Translations under genes and position numbers: made by a program
Notes under the pieces: model-generated
Told to the model about the DNA's origin: nothing
What the model saw: only the letters and a program-made list of their open reading frames with translations
The model's database searches: none
Shown: positions 5,033 to 5,847 of the stretch, one piece after another
How the letters are laid out: the number at the start of each line of letters is the position of its first letter
Position numbering within the stretch: the stretch's first letter is position 1
Assembly: GCA_023266955.1 (NCBI GenBank)
Contig: JAHFOH010000025.1
Location: 7,308-13,154, forward strand
Direction: 5' to 3'
Length of the DNA stretch: 5,847 nt
DNA from: Nitrososphaerota archaeon
GTDB lineage: Archaea; Thermoproteota; Nitrososphaeria; Nitrososphaerales; JAHFOH01

Positions 5033-5847
5033 TCAGCCTGTTCTTACCCTGATTGGAGCCAGAGCGGCTGCAGTCTGAACTGGCTCATGTGTCCCCTTGA
5101 CTTGTGAACGGTTTGCCCAAGCGAACTTGCGCTGCAGAGCCTTGGTATAGAGAAGACGATAGTCGAAGCCAACATTCTGACTCCACGCCTTGTACACTCG
5201 TGGGTCGATGTAGTTGCGCAACGAAGTGCTAAGGTTGTAAGTTTTCATGCGCTTCACTAGGTCAATCTCTAATGTCAGCTTCATTACACGTTCTTTGACG
5301 CGTGCTGCAGCTCTCTCACTCTTCGGCTCTTCCAGCTTCGCTTTAGCAAGCCTCTCCTCCTTTCGCCGCAGACTCTCCTCCCAATTCTTAGGTGGTGTGC
5401 GCACGTGGTTACAGCGTATTGCAGCTTCGAGGTTCGCAAGCTTCGCGTGATACAGCTTCTCAAAAATCAAGGCATCAGAGGTGAAGCGATTATGCTGCGT
5501 GAGATACCGCTTCACGGTCTCTGTCGCGTGGAAGGTGCGGAAGACCTTTGCAGTGAGTCTAGGCATAGCTTTCCCTAAGAAACGATTTACGCGACTCGAC
5601 GTGATGCCTGCGAAGATGAGATCTCTAGGCTTCTTGCTCTCCGTTAGTTCACGGAGGTTGCGGTGGAAAAGTGGATCCAACTCTTCAAGTCGTAGCGCTT
5701 TCTTCCAACGTACGTAGTCTTTGCCGAAGAAGTCAAATTGAATCTCATTTGGCGTGAAGCGAACATGCTCGATGCGCAACGTGGTGGCTCCAACCGTATC
5801 GGCTTCATCATCATCCTTTTCATCGCCTACCCTCAGAGCTAGCTTAT
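5033..5847 (-). CDS. DNA topoisomerase IB, eukaryote-like, C-terminal part (cut by window edge)
   Basis: The frame stays open to the right edge, leaving 270 C-terminal residues. The enzyme relaxes positive and negative supercoils by nicking one strand through a 3'-phosphotyrosine. The fragment starts inside the catalytic motif KLALRVGDEK and contains all five expected catalytic residues: R5, K42 (in FFGKDYVRW), R103 (in TAKVFRTFHA), H147 (in RCNHVRTPPK) and the nucleophile Y212 (in LRNYIDPRVYKAW). The upstream acidic stretch and ADTVGATTL match eukaryotic Top1 closely. Between H147 and Y212 lies a charged, probably coiled-coil linker (about residues 155-200), shorter than in human Top1, where the same two residues are 91 apart. 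A tail of about 35 residues follows FAWA. In archaea this enzyme is a marker of Thaumarchaeota and relatives. Of 30 arginine codons, 23 are CGN, unlike coaD, map and DUF1512. The true start lies beyond base 5847. Confidence 0.95.
   Translation of the reverse strand, partial: KLALRVGDEKDDDEADTVGATTLRIEHVRFTPNEIQFDFFGKDYVRWKKALRLEELDPLFHRNLRELTESKKPRDLIFAGITSSRVNRFLGKAMPRLTAKVFRTFHATETVKRYLTQHNRFTSDALIFEKLYHAKLANLEAAIRCNHVRTPPKNWEESLRRKEERLAKAKLEEPKSERAAARVKERVMKLTLEIDLVKRMKTYNLSTSLRNYIDPRVYKAWSQNVGFDYRLLYTKALQRKFAWANRSQVKGTHEPVQTAAALAPIRVRTG

Overview
The window is archaeal. It carries an archaeal/eukaryal-type tryptophanyl-tRNA synthetase, the archaeal form of phosphopantetheine adenylyltransferase, a type II methionine aminopeptidase, a DUF1512 protein (a family I know from archaea) and a 5S rRNA gene standing away from any 16S/23S genes. 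The right edge holds the C-terminal part of a eukaryote-like DNA topoisomerase IB. Within archaea that enzyme marks the Thaumarchaeota and related lineages (Aigarchaeota, Bathyarchaeota). The best guess is therefore a member of this broad group; the sequence alone does not fix it further.

Layout, left to right. Positions 1-476 (minus) are the N-terminal part of pheS, cut by the window edge. Positions 575-1729 (minus) are trpS, so trpS lies directly upstream of pheS in the same direction. Upstream of trpS, 1731-1871 holds a TATA-like box, a possible leaderless 37-codon reading frame whose stop nearly touches the trpS start, and a hairpin that could hide the trpS ribosome-binding site. coaD (1899-2372, minus, GTG start) and map (2420-3310, plus) diverge from a 47-bp region in which both promoters must be packed. 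Next come a small zinc-ribbon gene (3318-3509, minus) and a DUF1512 membrane-anchored protein (3522-4625, minus), probably one operon that converges on map. Positions 4626-4813 hold the DUF1512 promoter and otherwise nothing I can support. The 5S rRNA (about 4814-4933, minus) has its own TATA-like element at 4955-4962. Topoisomerase IB occupies 5033-5847 (minus) and is cut at its 5' end.

The genes are mostly housekeeping: tRNA charging (PheRS, TrpRS), CoA synthesis (CoaD), N-terminal methionine removal (Map), ribosome structure (5S) and DNA relaxation (TopoIB). The uncharacterised part is the DUF1512/zinc-ribbon pair. Two signals stand out. The first is the structured, possibly translated leader in front of trpS. 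The second is a sharp split in arginine codon choice: trpS and the topoisomerase use mostly CGN, whereas pheS, coaD, map and DUF1512 use mostly AGA/AGG. I see no CRISPR array, insertion sequence, tRNA gene or obvious defence system.
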